Source: Alphaproteobacteria bacterium UBA6062 (GTDB lineage: Bacteria > Pseudomonadota > Alphaproteobacteria > Sneathiellales > Sneathiellaceae). Taken from it: a stretch of DNA of 24,678 nt. The translations under genes were made by a program, and so were the position numbers. Positions 22,011 through 24,678 of the stretch are shown here, in pieces (the first letter of the stretch is position 1; each line of letters begins with the position of its first letter). The notes below the pieces were generated by a model. The model was not told the DNA's origin. It saw only the letters and a list, made by a program, of their open reading frames with translations, and made no database searches. Location: positions 1-24,678 of the forward strand of contig DIYE01000366.1 in NCBI GenBank assembly GCA_002428885.1. The letters run 5' to 3'.

Positions 22011-23810
22011 ACTGGACGCCCCCTGCTCCGCAGGCGATACACGACCCCGCATGCCTGAAAACATATCCCGTCCGGATCCAAAGGCTGGAAGATTTGAGGT
22101 TAAAACCGGACTTTCACGCCTGGCCAGTTCAGCATCAGAAACATCAGCATTTAAAGTTCCGCTGGTTGCATCCAGCCGAATAACATCACCGTCCCGAAGA
22201 CGGCTGATCATACCGCCGTCAAGCGCTTCCGGTGATACATGGATAGCAGCCGGCACTTTCCCGGAGGCACCGGACATACGCCCATCCGTTACCAACGCCA
22301 CCTTATATCCCAGATCCTGAAGAACCCCCAGTGCGGGCGTCAGCTTGTGCAGCTCGGGCATCCCGTTTGCCTTGGGGCCCTGTTCTTTCAAAACAGCAAT
22401 AAAATCCCTGTGGAGATCTCCCCGCTCGAACGCCTCGAGAAAAACTGCCTGACTGGTAAAGACGAGAGCCGGTGCTTCGACGACATGATGCGCGTCTTCC
22501 ACAGCAGAATATTTGATCACCGACCGCCCGATATTCCCGTCCAGGAGCTTAAGGCCTCCCGTGGCATCAAAAGGTTTTCTCGCCGATCTCAGGATATCCG
22601 TATCCAGCGATGCTTCGGGGGATGGCCGCCAGTGAAGCGTCCCTCCCTCCAGGAACGGCTCTTCCTGATACTCGCGAAGGCCGCCGCCCATAACGGTCGC
22701 AACTTCTTCATGCAGATACCCTTCATCAAGCAGTGTCCGCATCATAAAACCAAAACCACCGGCAGCGTGGAAGTGGTTTACATCAGCCTGGCTGTTGGGA
22801 TAGATCCGGGCAATCAGCGGAACCACGGCGGACAGATCGGAAAAATCATCCCAGGTGATCTGTAACCCGGCGGCCCGGGCAATAGCGATCAGGTGAATAG
22901 TCAGATTGGTGGACCCACCGGTTGCCAGCAAGCCGATAATAGCGTTGGTTATCGCTTTTTCATCAATCTGATATCCAAGCGGAACGGTCTTTTTATCTCT
23001 GGCCAACCGGATAACCTGCCGGGCTGCTTCCTGCGTTAAAGCCTCCCGGAGAGGTGTGTCCGGATTGACGAAAGCAGAACCGGGCAAATGCAGCCCCATA
23101 ATCTCCATCAGCATCTGGTTGGTATTGGCTGTTCCATAGAACGTACAGGTGCCAGGGCTGTGATAGGACGCGCTTTCAGCTTCGAATAGAGCCTGCCGAT
23201 CGACGTTTCCCGCAGCATATTCCTGGCGAATTCTGGCCTTTTCCTTATTCGGCAGCCCGGAAGGCATGGGACCTGCAGGCACAAACAAAACCGGCAGATG
23301 CCCGAAAGACAAAGCACCGATCAGAAGGCCGGGGACGATCTTGTCGCAAACACCCAGACACAGCGCCGCGTCGAACACATTGTGACTAAGGGCAATACCG
23401 GTCGACATGGCGATCACATCGCGGCTGAACAGGGATAATTCCATTCCGTCCTGCCCCTGCGTAACCCCGTCACACATGGCGGGCACACCACCGGCGAACT
23501 GCGCCATGGCCCCTTCACCGACGGCGGCTTCCTTGATCAGTGCCGGATAGCTTTCAAACGGCTGATGAGCCGACAGCATATCGTTATAGGCCGACACGAT
23601 GCCAACATTGACAGCCTCCTGATCCTGATAAATCTGCTTTTCACCCACTGGGGAAGCCGCACAGGCATGAGCAAGATTACCGCAGGAAAGCGCCGCCCGG
23701 TGCGGTCCTTCTTCAGCCGCCCTGTGAATGGCCTCCAGGTATGCCGCCCGGCTATCCCCGCTTCGCTCGGCGATGCGCCGGGTTACCGCTTCAATATCCT
23801 TGCGTGGCAT
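22002..23810 (-). CDS. edd: 6-phosphogluconate dehydratase
   Basis: A 602-aa Fe-S dehydratase of the IlvD/Edd family that makes 2-keto-3-deoxy-6-phosphogluconate, the committed Entner-Doudoroff step. Edd-type blocks are PAMCDGVTQGQDGMELSL (Cys113), LGVCDKIVPGLL (Cys155) and SPGTCTFYGTANTNQM (Cys222), the likely cluster ligands, plus the C-terminal TDGRMSGASGKVPAAIHVSPEA. Length is normal for Edd and longer than IlvD. The frame is open to a TTG at 23837, but the ATG at 23810 has AAGGAAAGGA upstream and lies 14 nt after the pgl stop. It is the last visible gene of zwf-pgl-edd; KDPG aldolase is not in the window. Confidence 0.97.
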   Translation of the reverse strand: MPRKDIEAVTRRIAERSGDSRAAYLEAIHRAAEEGPHRAALSCGNLAHACAASPVGEKQIYQDQEAVNVGIVSAYNDMLSAHQPFESYPALIKEAAVGEGAMAQFAGGVPAMCDGVTQGQDGMELSLFSRDVIAMSTGIALSHNVFDAALCLGVCDKIVPGLLIGALSFGHLPVLFVPAGPMPSGLPNKEKARIRQEYAAGNVDRQALFEAESASYHSPGTCTFYGTANTNQMLMEIMGLHLPGSAFVNPDTPLREALTQEAARQVIRLARDKKTVPLGYQIDEKAITNAIIGLLATGGSTNLTIHLIAIARAAGLQITWDDFSDLSAVVPLIARIYPNSQADVNHFHAAGGFGFMMRTLLDEGYLHEEVATVMGGGLREYQEEPFLEGGTLHWRPSPEASLDTDILRSARKPFDATGGLKLLDGNIGRSVIKYSAVEDAHHVVEAPALVFTSQAVFLEAFERGDLHRDFIAVLKEQGPKANGMPELHKLTPALGVLQDLGYKVALVTDGRMSGASGKVPAAIHVSPEALDGGMISRLRDGDVIRLDATSGTLNADVSDAELARRESPVLTSNLPAFGSGRDMFSGMRGRVSPAEQGASSLV

Positions 23811-23824
23811 AGGAAATCCTTTCC

Positions 23825-24520
23825 TTAAGGCGCCCAATACAGCCGGACGGAACCTTTAGCTTCCTGAATGACGGAGCCAACCGGCGCCTCCTTCTGACCG
23901 GCCATGATTTTCTGCAGGACATCCCGCTTCATCTCACCGGCTATATGCAAACAGATAAACCGGGCCTGTATCAGGCTGCCAAAAGACAAGCTCATACGCT
24001 CATCCGGCGCTGTTTCCGGTATAACCGGCACGAGCTTCTCGGCGATATCTGCGTCTAACAGAGATGTAATATTTTTTGCGCAGGGGAAAAGGGAAGCCGT
24101 ATGTCCGTCCTCCCCCATACCAAGAAGCAGAATATCAAGGGGCTTTTCCAGTATATCGGTTACTGGTTTCAGTGCGGCAATAGCATCCTTTGCCGGACAA
24201 TCAGGGACATATAGTCCCTTAAAATCTGCAGCAGCCGCCTGATTTTGCAATAGACATTCCCGGACCATCCTCTCATTGCTCCGCTCACTGACCGGATCAA
24301 CCCATCTCTCGTCAGCAAGCAATACATATACCTTCGACCAGTCCAGATCCTGCCGACTTAATTGAGCCAGCATATTTCGAGGTGTAGAGCCACCGGAGAC
24401 CGCCAGACAGGCCGAACCGGATTGCCCGATGCAGTGTCTCAATGTATCTGCAACAGCCTGGCTAAGAGCCGTATCCAACCTTTCCCGGTCCGAGTATAAA
24501 TATTCATCCAGAGAAATCAC
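23825..24520 (-). CDS. pgl: 6-phosphogluconolactonase, GTG start
   Basis: A 231-aa lactonase of the DevB/SOL type that hydrolyses 6-phosphogluconolactone made by Zwf. Motifs are AVSGGSTPRNML (about 39-50), LADERWVDPVSERSNERMV, and GMGEDGHTASLFP with the catalytic-region His. The start is GTG at 24518-24520; no in-frame ATG is close, GAGGGGAAAT stands just before it, and the GTGA overlap with the zwf stop implies coupled translation. Confidence 0.96.
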   Translation of the reverse strand: MISLDEYLYSDRERLDTALSQAVADTLRHCIGQSGSACLAVSGGSTPRNMLAQLSRQDLDWSKVYVLLADERWVDPVSERSNERMVRECLLQNQAAAADFKGLYVPDCPAKDAIAALKPVTDILEKPLDILLLGMGEDGHTASLFPCAKNITSLLDADIAEKLVPVIPETAPDERMSLSFGSLIQARFICLHIAGEMKRDVLQKIMAGQKEAPVGSVIQEAKGSVRLYWAP

Positions 24521-24678
24521 ATTTCCCCTCCATCATGCCAGGCCCGATTATCCCGGGCAATCAGGGCTGTCGCAGAAGACGGCCCCATTGTGCCCGCCGG
24601 GTAGGAAGCAAGTCCTTCCTGGTTTTTGGCCCACTCATCCAGGATCGGTTCGACCCACTGCCAGGCGGCTTCCAACTC
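24517..24678 (-). CDS. zwf: Glucose-6-phosphate 1-dehydrogenase (3' end only)
   Basis: The last 53 codons of a minus-strand gene enter the window from its right edge, ending in TGA at 24517-24519. The peptide has the Zwf C-terminal pattern: EAAWQWVEPILDEWAKN, then LASYPAGTMGPSSATALIARDNRAWH. The catalytic and NADP-binding parts lie outside the window. Its position directly before pgl and edd, with a 3-nt shared stop/start, confirms the call. Confidence 0.92.
   Translation of the reverse strand, partial: ELEAAWQWVEPILDEWAKNQEGLASYPAGTMGPSSATALIARDNRAWHDGGEM

Noticed and set aside
22239..22865. 208-aa plus-strand frame
   Set aside because: Antisense to the conserved edd gene, with no recognisable domain.

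Overview
The window looks like ordinary chromosomal sequence from an alphaproteobacterium of moderate GC content. Three things point there: a Suv3-type helicase followed by a small S4-domain (Hsp15-like) gene, a single-chain methylmalonyl-CoA mutase with MeaB, and an Entner-Doudoroff operon in the order zwf-pgl-edd. A marine heterotroph of the Kiloniella/Sneathiella kind is my guess; the sequence does not prove it. I see no IS element, phage gene, integrase, CRISPR array, tRNA or rRNA.

Layout. Positions 1-551 (minus) hold the 5' part of meaB. Divergent from it is a two-gene plus-strand unit, a trans-3-hydroxy-L-proline dehydratase (627-1628) and cytidine deaminase (1641-2045). Next come two minus-strand genes, an acetylpolyamine amidohydrolase-like deacetylase (2042-3079) and methylmalonyl-CoA mutase (3199-5346), separated by a clear terminator. 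A tiny secreted glycine-rich protein of unknown function (5608-5859, minus) has its own UUCG-loop terminator. The plus-strand helicase/S4 pair (6043-9369) is followed by an unknown 160-aa acidic protein with a good sigma70-like promoter. Then come a CDP-alcohol phosphatidyltransferase (minus), a 70-aa conserved-looking protein (plus) and a short ankyrin-type protein (minus).

From 19184 down to 12586 on the minus strand runs a peptide/oligopeptide ABC importer operon: binding protein, two permeases and two ATPases, with a cyclase-family metal hydrolase as probable last gene. A 12-bp stem-loop lies between the binding-protein gene and the first permease gene. Just downstream, on the same strand but probably separate, is an Nfu-type Fe-S carrier (11587-12474) with an unusual layout: Nfu N-domain, a cysteine-free Nfu-like domain, then an intact CxxC Nfu domain. 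A cytoplasmic multi-PAS histidine kinase without a partner regulator (19584-22010) diverges from the importer operon. The window ends with edd, pgl and the 3' end of zwf (minus), tightly packed with a GTGA stop/start overlap.

Function. MeaB and methylmalonyl-CoA mutase serve propionyl-CoA disposal. The hydroxyproline dehydratase, the acetylpolyamine deacetylase and the peptide importer with its hydrolase suggest use of amino acids, modified amines and peptides. Zwf-Pgl-Edd convert glucose-6-phosphate to KDPG. I found no convincing new multi-gene system. The best candidates for a second look are the three-domain Nfu protein, the small secreted Gly-rich protein, a CGCAATTGTG motif repeated upstream of three minus-strand genes, and the importer stem-loop.
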